From Chitinophaga alhagiae (GTDB taxonomy: Bacteria; Bacteroidota; Bacteroidia; Chitinophagales; Chitinophagaceae), in contig NZ_QXMH01000004.1 in the NCBI RefSeq assembly GCF_003568665.1, positions 104,942 to 168,941 on the forward strand: DNA of 64,000 nucleotides, in the 5' to 3' direction. How positions within the stretch are numbered: the stretch's first letter is position 1; every line of letters starts with the position of its first letter. Below, in pieces: positions 49,191-57,783 of the stretch. The position numbers and the translations under genes were made by a program. The notes below the pieces were generated by a model. It saw only the letters and a list, made by a program, of their open reading frames with translations, was not told the origin of the DNA and ran no database searches.

Positions 49191-50329
49191 TGAACATTCT
49201 TTTCTTTACCAATATTTCACCCTTCCCGCAAAACGGCGGGGAAAAAATACGAAGCTACTACCTGCTGAAGTCTTTGTCTGAACTGGGGCACCAGGTGTTT
49301 GCCGTGATCAGGAACGAAGAACAGGTTAACCTGGACAACTACGCCCTCGAGAACGTGCAATATTACACCCACCCTAAAACACCGCTGACCATTGGCGAAA
49401 GGCTTACCGGCAGCCACTATTTCAAGAAGCTGCCCGTGGTGATGAAACACTTCCGCGATATCTGCAACGCCCATCGCATAGACCTGGCCGTTCTCGACTA
49501 CGGGTACGTAGGCCACTACATTCCCTTTTTCAGGGCCAGGAGCATACGGGTGATACTGGGCACCCACAACGCCCAGCCGGAAATATCCAAACAGCTGCCG
49601 GCCGGCAACCTGCTGCAGCGTGTACGCAAGCTGCAACTGGTAGCCCTGGAGCAATGGCACGAACGCCGTTTCTTCAAACACGCGGCCGCCGTACTGGTGG
49701 TCAGTGACCAGGACCGGCATTACCACCAGCAATTCATCACCGGCAACAAAGTGTTTGTTGTACCCAACTTCCTGGACGAGAGGGAGTACGTGGCCGGCAA
49801 CACCCGCCAGCAGCGCCTGCTGGTGATGACGGCCAATTTCAGCGTGTACATGAACTTTGAGGGGCTGCGCTGGTTTGTGCAGGAAGTGTGGGACGCGCGC
49901 CTGGCCGGCAGGTTTGAGCTGTGGCTGGTAGGCCGCCACTCCCGGGAAGCGTTGCAGCGCATCACCGGCAGTACGGAATGGCACAACATCAAGGCCATCG
50001 GCAAGGTAGACGATGTGAAACAATACATTGCCCGGGCGCAAGGCGTGATCATTCCCCTGCTGCACGGCAGCGGCACCCGCCTCAAATGCCTGGAGGCCAT
50101 GGCGCTCAACACCCCTGTGATCAGCACCTCAAGAGGCGTGGAAGGCGTGCGGAGCAGCCATTTCATTGTGGCGGATACCGCGCCCGATTTCAAGAACGCC
50201 ATCCTGGGCTTCAGCGGGGACGGCCAGCGGGGCGATGCCCTCCGCCACGACTTCATGAAAGAATACAGCGCCGCCGTGAACCGGCAGCGCCTGCAACATG
50301 TGATCAATTATACCGCAGATGTACAATAA
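49190..50329 (+). CDS. GT4-family glycosyltransferase
   Basis: A 379-residue GT-B glycosyltransferase. N-terminal half: ILFFTNISPFPQNGGEKIRSYYLLKSLSELG in pieces, the sugar-acceptor lobe; C-terminal half: HGSGTRLKCLEAMALNTPVI, a variant of the E-x7-E donor-phosphate motif common in family 4. It starts on the wzx stop codon and overlaps the polymerase gene by 11 bases. Donor and linkage cannot be read from the sequence. Confidence 0.85.
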   Translation: MNILFFTNISPFPQNGGEKIRSYYLLKSLSELGHQVFAVIRNEEQVNLDNYALENVQYYTHPKTPLTIGERLTGSHYFKKLPVVMKHFRDICNAHRIDLAVLDYGYVGHYIPFFRARSIRVILGTHNAQPEISKQLPAGNLLQRVRKLQLVALEQWHERRFFKHAAAVLVVSDQDRHYHQQFITGNKVFVVPNFLDEREYVAGNTRQQRLLVMTANFSVYMNFEGLRWFVQEVWDARLAGRFELWLVGRHSREALQRITGSTEWHNIKAIGKVDDVKQYIARAQGVIIPLLHGSGTRLKCLEAMALNTPVISTSRGVEGVRSSHFIVADTAPDFKNAILGFSGDGQRGDALRHDFMKEYSAAVNRQRLQHVINYTADVQ

Positions 50330-51563
50330 GATAAAAATAGCGCTCTACTCGCTGCTCAGTACCGTCAACATATCCTTTGTGGGCTCCATGCGGGTAAGTG
50401 AGGTGCTGGTCATGCTCTGGGCGCCGTTTGTGTATGACCGGCGGGATTTCACCACCTACCCCTACCTCCGGAAAATAGTAATGGCCCTGCTGCTGCTGCT
50501 GTTCTTCCAGGTAGTGACAGATATTGTGGTGGGCACCGCCCCGGCAGACTACTTCCGCGGATGGGCCTCCATACTGGTATCGCTCCTGTCTTTCATTGTA
50601 CTGTTCAAGCTGTTCAACAGCTACGAAGGCATCTTGCTGTACGTGGGCATGGTGATGCTCAGAAATATCTTTTATACAGATGACATTGTGGATTCCGACA
50701 TGAGCTATTTCAAGTTCAAGATGGTGCCCATCCTGTCTTCGCTGGTATACCTGCTCTGCGCGTACTTTTACCGCAGGGGCAACATCAAGGCGGTACTGGG
50801 GGTATTGCTGGGCTACGCGCTCACCTGCGTATCTTTTGACTCGCGCTCCACCGCGGTGGTGTTCTTTATTTCCGCCATCATCATCTATTTTTTCAACAGC
50901 GGCCTGGTGATCACCCGCGCCAAGCTGATCGTGTTCTCCATACTGGCCGCGGGCTTCTTCCAGGTGGCCTACATCTTTTATGTAGACGCCGTGCTGGCCA
51001 ACGATTTTGGCGGCGAGCACGCCCGCGCGCAACTGCAGCGGCTGGAAAACCCTTACAACCCGTTTGAGCTGCTGATGACGGGCCGTGGAGAAACCTTTGC
51101 CGCCGCCACCGCCATTGCGGACGCGCCCGTGTTCGGCCACGGCTCCTGGGCTAAAGACCACACCCTTAAGTACTACCAGATACTGCTCATGTTCCATGAT
51201 GAAGAGCTGAACCTGGAAAAAGCATACGCCAAAGACCAGCTGATACCCAGCCACTCCATACTCATGGGCGCATGGATCAACTGCGGCGTGGGCGGCTTCC
51301 TGGCCGTGGCGCTGCTTTTTGGGCTGCTCATGAAGGTAGGCTTCTACATGATCAGGAATGCGCAGGAAGTAGCGCTATACCCGGTCATAGTACTAATGAC
51401 CATCGGCCTGATCTGGACGTTTGCCTTCTCGCCCTTCCAGCACCTGCGTTTCAGCGTGCCGGCCACCGGCGCCATACTGCTGAGCACCTACTATGATTTT
51501 GTATACGGGGAAGCGCCTGAGCCGGAACCGCCGGCCATGCTGCCGCCCCTTCAATACCGTTAA
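50319..51563 (+). CDS. wzy: Wzy-type O-antigen/EPS polymerase
   Basis: A 414-residue membrane protein with roughly ten to twelve hydrophobic segments and one large periplasmic loop (~225-320) containing GRGETFAAATAIADAPVFGHGSW in pieces, which carries the Arg-rich catalytic loop typical of polymerases. It has no other identifiable domain, as usual for Wzy. The assignment rests on topology and on the position between flippase and modifying enzymes; no second polymerase candidate exists in the locus. Confidence 0.75.
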   Translation: MYNKIKIALYSLLSTVNISFVGSMRVSEVLVMLWAPFVYDRRDFTTYPYLRKIVMALLLLLFFQVVTDIVVGTAPADYFRGWASILVSLLSFIVLFKLFNSYEGILLYVGMVMLRNIFYTDDIVDSDMSYFKFKMVPILSSLVYLLCAYFYRRGNIKAVLGVLLGYALTCVSFDSRSTAVVFFISAIIIYFFNSGLVITRAKLIVFSILAAGFFQVAYIFYVDAVLANDFGGEHARAQLQRLENPYNPFELLMTGRGETFAAATAIADAPVFGHGSWAKDHTLKYYQILLMFHDEELNLEKAYAKDQLIPSHSILMGAWINCGVGGFLAVALLFGLLMKVGFYMIRNAQEVALYPVIVLMTIGLIWTFAFSPFQHLRFSVPATGAILLSTYYDFVYGEAPEPEPPAMLPPLQYR

Positions 51564-51587
51564 AAACCGCCTTATCTGATCTTCTAT

Positions 51588-52517
51588 ATGGAATACGTTT
51601 ATTACAAAGATGCCAAAGGCAATTTCGGGGACGATCTGAACGCATGGCTCTGGCCGAAATTCTTCGGCCCGCATGATCCCGGCGCAGACACTGCTTTTGT
51701 GGGCATCGGCTCTATTCTTTGCCATAACTCTCCCCTATTCCAGCCCCTGGCCGGCAAAAGGAAAATAGTGTTCGGCACCGGCGTACGCCTTACGTACAAA
51801 ACCTTTTCGTTCAACGATACCTGGGACGTGCGTTTTCTCCGGGGCCCCCTTTCCGCCGCCTATTTCAACCACCAGCACGAACATATTGCCGATGCGGCAT
51901 ATGCGCTCGGCCTTACGGCAGACTTTGAACGCCTCCGCCATACGCCCAAAAAATACAAGATCAGCGTGATCCCCTACTTCCGCTCGCTGGACTATGTGAA
52001 CTGGCCCGCCATATGCCGGCAACTGGGTTTTCATTTCATTTCTCCCGGCGCGGAAAAAGGCATTGAGCATACCCTGGAAGAAATTGCCGCCTCGGAGCTG
52101 GTAATAGCCGAGGCCATGCACGGCGCTATCATTGCAGACATATTGCGCGTGCCGTGGAGCCGCTTTGTGCTTTCCACACCCGTTACCGAAGGCAGCGGCG
52201 TATCCGGGTTCAAATGGATGGACTGGCAGCAGTCTGTGCAGCAGGTACGGACAGACACCACCCATATCAAGCTCTTCCGGAAGTCTTTCCTGCACGGATG
52301 GCTGAAGAACCTCTCCGGCAACCGCGTAAACGCGGAGTTCCTGGTGAGGAACGTGCTGAAGAACGAACTGATGGAGCAACTGCGCGGTATCAGGCACTTT
52401 GCGCTGTCTGAAGACAGTGTGCTTGACAGCATCAACAACCGCATGCACGAGAAGGTAGCCGAATTAAAAGAACAAATAAACAAGGTTGCATATGATCGGG
52501 GAACAACAATTGTTTGA
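51588..52517 (+). CDS. Polysaccharide pyruvyl transferase family protein
   Basis: A 309-residue GT-B-like enzyme that adds a ketal pyruvate from PEP to a sugar residue. Typical segments: YYKDAKGNFGDDLNAWLWPKF, GIGSILCHNS, VFGTGVRLTYKT, VRGPLSAAY-like FLRGPLSAAYF, and the His-containing AEAMHGAIIADILRVPW. It parallels WcaK in colanic acid loci. Its 3' end overlaps the next acetyltransferase gene by 26 bases if that gene starts at 52492. Confidence 0.85.
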   Translation: MEYVYYKDAKGNFGDDLNAWLWPKFFGPHDPGADTAFVGIGSILCHNSPLFQPLAGKRKIVFGTGVRLTYKTFSFNDTWDVRFLRGPLSAAYFNHQHEHIADAAYALGLTADFERLRHTPKKYKISVIPYFRSLDYVNWPAICRQLGFHFISPGAEKGIEHTLEEIAASELVIAEAMHGAIIADILRVPWSRFVLSTPVTEGSGVSGFKWMDWQQSVQQVRTDTTHIKLFRKSFLHGWLKNLSGNRVNAEFLVRNVLKNELMEQLRGIRHFALSEDSVLDSINNRMHEKVAELKEQINKVAYDRGTTIV

Positions 52518-53118
52518 AGAAAAACGGGACAACGATACCGGCAAGGTGAAGATGTACCGCGATAATCCGCTGTATTTCCTGAAGCGCTCCAACATTTCGC
52601 TGTACAAGAGCTTTCTGCTCTATCTCTATTACAGCGTGGCCATCTGGCTGCCTGACCCGCCGCGGCCCATTGGAGGGCTTTGTCTCTCCTTCCGCACCTG
52701 GCTGGCCTCTCGCATATTCCTGAGCGCCGGCAAACACATCAAGGTAGGCCGCAATACCCGCTTCGGCAGTGGCAGGCAGGTGGTGATCGGCAATTACTCC
52801 GGGCTCAACTGCGGCGGGTGGTTCGGGAACGATACCATTATCGGCAACGATGTGATGTTTGGCCCGGAAGTGACCATCCTTTCCGGCAGCCACAATTTTG
52901 ACAGAACAGACATTCCCATGCGGGAGCAGGGCGCTACGCCCCGCAAGCCTGTAGTGATAGGCGATGATGTATGGATAGGTACCCGGGTGATCATACTGCC
53001 CGGCATCACCATCGGCTCACACGCTATTGTGGCCGCGGGCGCCGTGGTAACCAAAGACGTGCCGGAGTATGCCATTGTAGCCGGCAACCCCGCCGTTATT
53101 AAAAAATTCAGAAAGTAA
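52492..53118 (+). CDS. Left-handed beta-helix O-acyltransferase
   Basis: A 208-residue hexapeptide-repeat acetyltransferase from the ATG at 52492. The N-terminal ~60 residues include an amphipathic/hydrophobic helix (SFLLYLYYSVAIWL). Hexapeptide turns run from ~80 (IKVGRNTRFGSG, VVIGNYSGLNCGG, IIGNDVMFGPEVTIL) with the catalytic His in SGSHNFDRTD, and the usual end VVTKDVPEYAIVAGNPA. It probably O-acetylates the repeat unit. A downstream start at MYRDNP is also possible, since the first 20 residues overlap the previous gene. Confidence 0.85.
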   Translation: MIGEQQLFEEKRDNDTGKVKMYRDNPLYFLKRSNISLYKSFLLYLYYSVAIWLPDPPRPIGGLCLSFRTWLASRIFLSAGKHIKVGRNTRFGSGRQVVIGNYSGLNCGGWFGNDTIIGNDVMFGPEVTILSGSHNFDRTDIPMREQGATPRKPVVIGDDVWIGTRVIILPGITIGSHAIVAAGAVVTKDVPEYAIVAGNPAVIKKFRK

Positions 53119-53120
53119 AC

Positions 53121-53906
53121 ATGAAAAAGATCATTTCCGTGGTAGTGCCCGTGTATAACGGTGAAGCGTATATCAAAGACACGCTTGACAGCCTCCGCCG
53201 GCAAACGTTCCGGGATTTTGAGCTGATAGTGGTAGACGGGGCCTCAACAGACAATACGCTCCAGATCGTACAATCTCACCCGCAGGCGGCAGACCTCGTC
53301 ATCTCCGAAAAGGACGAAGGCATGTATGACGCCCTGCGCAAAGGCATGGCGGCAGCCGGCGGCCGTTACCTCTGCTATATCAATGCAGATGACCGGCTGC
53401 TGCCCTACACCCTGGAAAAAGTGGTGCGCAAATTTGAAAAGGGCGGTTACGACCTGGTGTTCGGAGACGTGAACTACATTTCCGAAACCGGCGCCGTGGC
53501 CTATACCTACAAGGGCGTGAACCTGGGCTGGAAAGCCATCAGCCACCTGCGCCGGGTGCCTTTTGCGCAGCAAAGCGCATTCTGGACAAGAGAGATCTAC
53601 GAGCGGGCCGGCGGCTTCGACAAGTCCATGAAATACTCCGCGGACTCCAAGTTCCTGCTTTCTATCTGCCTCAACCCCGCTGTAAAAAAAGGCTATATAC
53701 CCGCCCCCCTGGGAGAGTATCGCATGCATGGCGGCTCCTTTTCCATTTCCGTAACAGACAAAATGATCAGCGAGCACCACCGCATGACCGCCAGCCTGCC
53801 GCTTACCAACAGCAAGCTGGGCCGTTATTTCTATGAAATGGTCACCAAACTGGTCAATGCCCGGGGCATTTACCGGAAAATGACCTATAAAGGCACAAAA
53901 TTTTAA
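53121..53906 (+). CDS. Family 2 glycosyltransferase (WcaE/A-like)
   Basis: A 261-residue GT-A enzyme: VVVPVYNGEAYIKDTLDSL, VDGASTDNTLQIV, and the metal-binding NADDRLLPYTLEK; the C-terminal half has FAQQSAFWTREIYERAGGFD, the acceptor-side loop common in family 2. It starts two bases after the acetyltransferase stop. By type it resembles WcaE-like colanic acid transferases, but the linkage is unknown. Confidence 0.87.
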   Translation: MKKIISVVVPVYNGEAYIKDTLDSLRRQTFRDFELIVVDGASTDNTLQIVQSHPQAADLVISEKDEGMYDALRKGMAAAGGRYLCYINADDRLLPYTLEKVVRKFEKGGYDLVFGDVNYISETGAVAYTYKGVNLGWKAISHLRRVPFAQQSAFWTREIYERAGGFDKSMKYSADSKFLLSICLNPAVKKGYIPAPLGEYRMHGGSFSISVTDKMISEHHRMTASLPLTNSKLGRYFYEMVTKLVNARGIYRKMTYKGTKF

Positions 53907-53912
53907 TCCCTT

Positions 53913-55079
53913 ATGAATATCCTGTTTATAGTTCCTTCTTACAAACCCGCCTATATCTACGGTGGCCCCATTGTATCTGTTTCACGGCTGGCCGAAAGCC
54001 TGGTGCAACTGGGCCACTCCGTTACGGTATATACCACCACCGCCAACGGCGCTGCAGAACTGGACGTGCCGGTGAACAAACCGGTGATGGTAGACGGCGT
54101 GCGGGTAAAATATTTCAAACGCATCACCAAAGACCATACCCACATATCCCCGGCCCTCTGGAAAGAGACCTGGGCCACCGTACGCCAGTATGATACCGTA
54201 CATATCCACTCGTGGTGGAGCTTCCTCATTTTCGGGGCATCGCTCATCTGCGTGCTGAAGGGTGTGAAACCCGTGTTCAGCCCCCGCGGCATGCTGTGCG
54301 ACTATATTTTCAACAACAAGAACCAGCTCAAGAAAAAAATACTGCACAATATGCTGGGCAGGCACCTGCTGTCCCGCACGTACCTGCATGTAACGTCCCT
54401 GGTGGAGTGGAACGACTGCCTGAAGATCAACAAACAATGGCGGGGCGGCCTCATCCACAATATTGTAGACCTCCCCGTGCTGCCCGCGGCTCACCAGGAA
54501 GACCGGACCAATGATGTATTCACCATCGGCTTCCTCTCCAGGGTAGACCCTAAAAAGGGGCTTGACATCCTGCTCAGGGCGCTGGCCGGCGTTTCTTTCC
54601 CGTACCGGCTGCAGATTGCCGGCTCCGGGGAATACAACTATGTAAAACAACTCCGCGGGCTGATCAGCGCCAGCGGCATGGAAGACAAAGTGGAATGGGT
54701 AGGCTGGAAAAAGGGCGATGAAAAATTCGACTTCCTGGCCGGTATAGACCTCTTTGCGCTCACCTCCCACAACGAGAATTTTGCGGTGGTGGTGGTAGAA
54801 GCGCTGGCCGTAGGCACACCGGTACTGGTCAGCGAGCATGTAGGCCTGAGCGGCTATGTGCAGGAAAAACGCCTGGGCTGGCTTACCGGCATCCAAAGCG
54901 AGCAGGAAGTGGCCGCCCAGCTGCAGGCCGCCTACGAAGACCACGCCAAACGGCAAAACATCAGGCAGACCGCCGCACGCATCATACAGGCAGACTTTAA
55001 CGAAACAAAACTGGCCGGAGACTACGTGGAAATGTACAGGAACATCAGTGATTTCAGGGAGAAAAAACAGATCGTATGA
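53913..55079 (+). CDS. GT4-family glycosyltransferase
   Basis: A 388-residue GT-B enzyme. N-terminal lobe: ILFIVPSYKPAYIYGGPIVSV and VHIHSWWSFLIFG; C-terminal lobe: IGFLSRVDPKKGLDILLRAL and the E-x7-E region NENFAVVVVEALAVGTPVLV. The sequence SPRGMLCDYIFNNKNQLKKK in the middle is typical of fucosyl/mannosyl family 4 enzymes, though the donor is not assigned. It overlaps the next gene by four bases (ATGA). Confidence 0.88.
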   Translation: MNILFIVPSYKPAYIYGGPIVSVSRLAESLVQLGHSVTVYTTTANGAAELDVPVNKPVMVDGVRVKYFKRITKDHTHISPALWKETWATVRQYDTVHIHSWWSFLIFGASLICVLKGVKPVFSPRGMLCDYIFNNKNQLKKKILHNMLGRHLLSRTYLHVTSLVEWNDCLKINKQWRGGLIHNIVDLPVLPAAHQEDRTNDVFTIGFLSRVDPKKGLDILLRALAGVSFPYRLQIAGSGEYNYVKQLRGLISASGMEDKVEWVGWKKGDEKFDFLAGIDLFALTSHNENFAVVVVEALAVGTPVLVSEHVGLSGYVQEKRLGWLTGIQSEQEVAAQLQAAYEDHAKRQNIRQTAARIIQADFNETKLAGDYVEMYRNISDFREKKQIV

Positions 55080-55981
55080 ACATAGCGGTAATAATACTGA
55101 CGTATAATGAATCCAAACATATAGCCCGCTGCCTGGAAAGCCTGCAGCCTGTTGCCCGCGAAATATACCTGGTAGATTCCTTTTCCTCTGACGATACCGT
55201 GGCCATTGCGGAACAGTACGGCGCCAGGGTGTACCAGCGCAAATGGACGAACTACGCGGACCAGTTCCAGTGGGGCCTGGAAAACTGCCCCATCAGCAGC
55301 CCTTGGGTGATGCGGATGGACGCGGACGAATATCTGGAAGCGCCACTGGTGCAGGAGATTGCCAAAAAACTAAACGGCCTGCCCGAAAACGTTACCGGCC
55401 TGTACATCCGCCGCAAGGTACTGTTCAAGAACAAATGGATACGCTTCGGCGGCTTTTACCCGCATACCCTGCTGCGCATCTGGCGCCACGGTAAAGGGCA
55501 TATTGAGCAGCGCTGGATGGACGAGCACATTGTGCTTTCCGGCGGCGAAACACAATTGCTGAAGGAGCACATCGTAGACCACAATCTCAATTCCATTCAC
55601 TGGTGGGTCAACAAACATAACAACTACGCCATCCGTGAAATGATAGACCTCCTCAACGTGAAGTACCGCTTTATGGACATGGACCGGCGCCTGCTGGACA
55701 GTGCCGGCTCCCAGGCCAAAAGGAAACGTTTTTTCAAGGAGAAAGTATACGCCGCCATACCGCCGGGCGCACGGGCGCTGCTGTACTTCTGCTACCGCTA
55801 CTTCATCCGTTTCGGTTTTCTTGACGGGTACCGCGGTTTCATTTTTCACTTTATGCAGGGCTACTGGTACCGGTTGCTGGTAGATATCAATGTGAAGGAA
55901 TTTGAGGCGCGGCTGAATGGGGACACCAGCCATGAACGGCTGAAAGAAATTTTAAGAACCGATTATAACATCGCCATCTGA
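55076..55981 (+). CDS. Family 2 glycosyltransferase (WaaE/KdtX-like)
   Basis: A 301-residue GT-A enzyme with VIILTYNESKHIARCLESL, VDSFSSDDTVAIAEQYGA and the acidic motif MRMDADEYLEAPL. The C-terminal part is rich in aromatic and basic residues with a membrane-associating segment (GARALLYFCYRYFIRFG...). This layout is shared by WaaE/KdtX-like glucosyltransferases of lipopolysaccharide and exopolysaccharide loci. Translation is coupled to the preceding GT4 gene. Confidence 0.87.
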   Translation: MNIAVIILTYNESKHIARCLESLQPVAREIYLVDSFSSDDTVAIAEQYGARVYQRKWTNYADQFQWGLENCPISSPWVMRMDADEYLEAPLVQEIAKKLNGLPENVTGLYIRRKVLFKNKWIRFGGFYPHTLLRIWRHGKGHIEQRWMDEHIVLSGGETQLLKEHIVDHNLNSIHWWVNKHNNYAIREMIDLLNVKYRFMDMDRRLLDSAGSQAKRKRFFKEKVYAAIPPGARALLYFCYRYFIRFGFLDGYRGFIFHFMQGYWYRLLVDINVKEFEARLNGDTSHERLKEILRTDYNIAI

Positions 55982-55984
55982 CGT

Positions 55985-56542
55985 ATGAGAACAGACCTCT
56001 CCCGCTTCACTACCGGCGGGTACAACGCCGGCCCCCGCTGGAAAGTGCTGAGCTGGTATTTTGTGAACTATTACATTTTCAACAGCGCCTTTCCCTGGCC
56101 GTACGGTCTCAAGCGGAAACTGCTGCGGCTGTTCGGCGCCAGGGTGGGAAAAGGCCTTGTCATCAAAACGAAAGTGCGGGTCAAAAATCCATGGCGTCTG
56201 CAGATAGGAGACCATTGCTGGATAGGTGAAAGCGTATGGATAGACAACCTGGAAGACGTGACCATCGGCAATAACGTCTGCGTATCCCAGGGCGCCCTGC
56301 TGCTGACCGGCAACCATGACTATACGCTGGCCGATTTCCCTTACCGCCTGGGAAAGATCACGCTGGAAGACGGCGTGTGGATAGGCGCCGGCTCCGTGGT
56401 ATGCCCCGGCGTGCATTGCGGCACCCATGCCATTCTCACCGTCAATTCCGTGGCCAATAAAAACCTGGCCCCCTGGCAGATCTACGCGGGCAACCCCGCC
56501 TCCGCGGTGCGCGCCCGGAACATGAAAACAGAACAGATATGA
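55985..56542 (+). CDS. WcaF-like acetyltransferase
   Basis: A 185-residue hexapeptide-repeat enzyme. The N-terminus (LSRFTTGGYNAGPRWKVLSW, then FPWPYGLKRKLLRLFGARVG) is diagnostic for the WcaF branch; the beta-helix follows (DHCWIGESVWIDNLEDVTIG) with the active-site His in LTGNHDYTLADF. It predicts a second O-acetyl group on the polymer. It is three bases after the GT2 gene and overlaps the next gene by four bases. Confidence 0.9.
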   Translation: MRTDLSRFTTGGYNAGPRWKVLSWYFVNYYIFNSAFPWPYGLKRKLLRLFGARVGKGLVIKTKVRVKNPWRLQIGDHCWIGESVWIDNLEDVTIGNNVCVSQGALLLTGNHDYTLADFPYRLGKITLEDGVWIGAGSVVCPGVHCGTHAILTVNSVANKNLAPWQIYAGNPASAVRARNMKTEQI

Positions 56543-57783
56543 GCAAAAGAATACTGCTGATCGGCGGCAACTTTGCGCCCGAGCCGACCGGCATTGGAAA
56601 ATATAACGGCGAAATGATGGAATGGCTGGCCAACAAGGGGTATGAATGTGCCGTGATCACCTCCTACCCTTATTACCCGCAATGGAAAGTGCAGGAGCCG
56701 TACAGCAGCCACAAATCCTGGTACAGGAAAGAAGAGATGAACGGCGGCCGGCTGAAAGTGCACCGTTGCCCACAATACGTGCCCAGCGAGCCTTCCGGCA
56801 AAAAAAGGATGATGCTCGAAGCCTCCTTTGCCTGCTCCGCCCTGGTAAAGCTGCTGCAGCTGATCCCGAAAAAGCGGTTTGACGTGGTGATCGTAGTGGC
56901 GCCTTCTTTTCACCTGGGCCTGCTGGCCCTCCTGTACAAAAAAATGCGGAAGGCCGCTTTCCATTACCACATACAAGACCTCCAGATAGAAGCAGCGCGG
57001 GACCTGGACATGATACGTTCTCCCCGGCTGATCAGCATGATGCTGCGGCTGGAGCGTTACATCCTCAAAGGCGCAGACCATGTCAGCAGTATTTCTGACG
57101 GCATGATGCAGAAAATAGCCGGTAAAACGGCCGCGCGGGTGAAATACTTTCCCAACTGGGTAGATGTAGAGCGGTTCAGGCCCCTGCCGGACCGGCACCA
57201 GATCAAGGCGGCATACGGTTTTTCTCCCGCAGACCGCATTGTGCTGTATTCAGGCGCAATCGGCGAAAAGCAGGGCCTGGAAGCCATCCTGCACGCCGCG
57301 CGCATGATGGCGGACATGCCGCAGGCAAAATTTGTGATATGCGGTTCCGGCCCCTACCGGGAAAAGCTGCAGCTGCGGGCCGCGGAACTGGACCTGCGCC
57401 AGGTATACTTTCTGCCGCTGCAGCCGGCGGCGTCTTTCAACGAATTTCTCAATATGGCAGACGTACACCTGGTGATCCAGAAAGCCAATGCGTCTGACCT
57501 GGTGATGCCCTCCAAGCTCACCACCATACTATCTGTTGGAGGCCTGGCCGTGATCACCGCCAACCCTTCCTCCACCCTGCACCAACTGGTCACAAAATAC
57601 CAGATGGGCATGCTGGTGGAAGCCGAAAATGCCAACGCCCTTTGTGAAGGCATACGGCTGGCCCTGGAGCAGAACACCACCGCCATCCGGGACAATGCCC
57701 GGTCTTACGCCGTAGACCATTTGTCTATTGCTAACGTAATGGAACGATTTGAAGAACAAATTATCAATGCTGCCGTATGCTGA
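56539..57783 (+). CDS. WcaI-like glycosyltransferase
   Basis: A 414-residue GT-B enzyme of the colanic acid WcaI type (fucosyltransferase in enterobacteria). The N-terminal LIGGNFAPEPTGIGKYNGEM and VITSYPYYPQWKV are characteristic; the C-terminal lobe has YSGAIGEKQGLEAILHAARMM, PSKLTTILSVGGLAVITA and the usual helix end. The start overlaps the WcaF-like stop (ATGA) and the end overlaps the WcaJ-like start by seven bases. Confidence 0.9.
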   Translation: MSKRILLIGGNFAPEPTGIGKYNGEMMEWLANKGYECAVITSYPYYPQWKVQEPYSSHKSWYRKEEMNGGRLKVHRCPQYVPSEPSGKKRMMLEASFACSALVKLLQLIPKKRFDVVIVVAPSFHLGLLALLYKKMRKAAFHYHIQDLQIEAARDLDMIRSPRLISMMLRLERYILKGADHVSSISDGMMQKIAGKTAARVKYFPNWVDVERFRPLPDRHQIKAAYGFSPADRIVLYSGAIGEKQGLEAILHAARMMADMPQAKFVICGSGPYREKLQLRAAELDLRQVYFLPLQPAASFNEFLNMADVHLVIQKANASDLVMPSKLTTILSVGGLAVITANPSSTLHQLVTKYQMGMLVEAENANALCEGIRLALEQNTTAIRDNARSYAVDHLSIANVMERFEEQIINAAVC

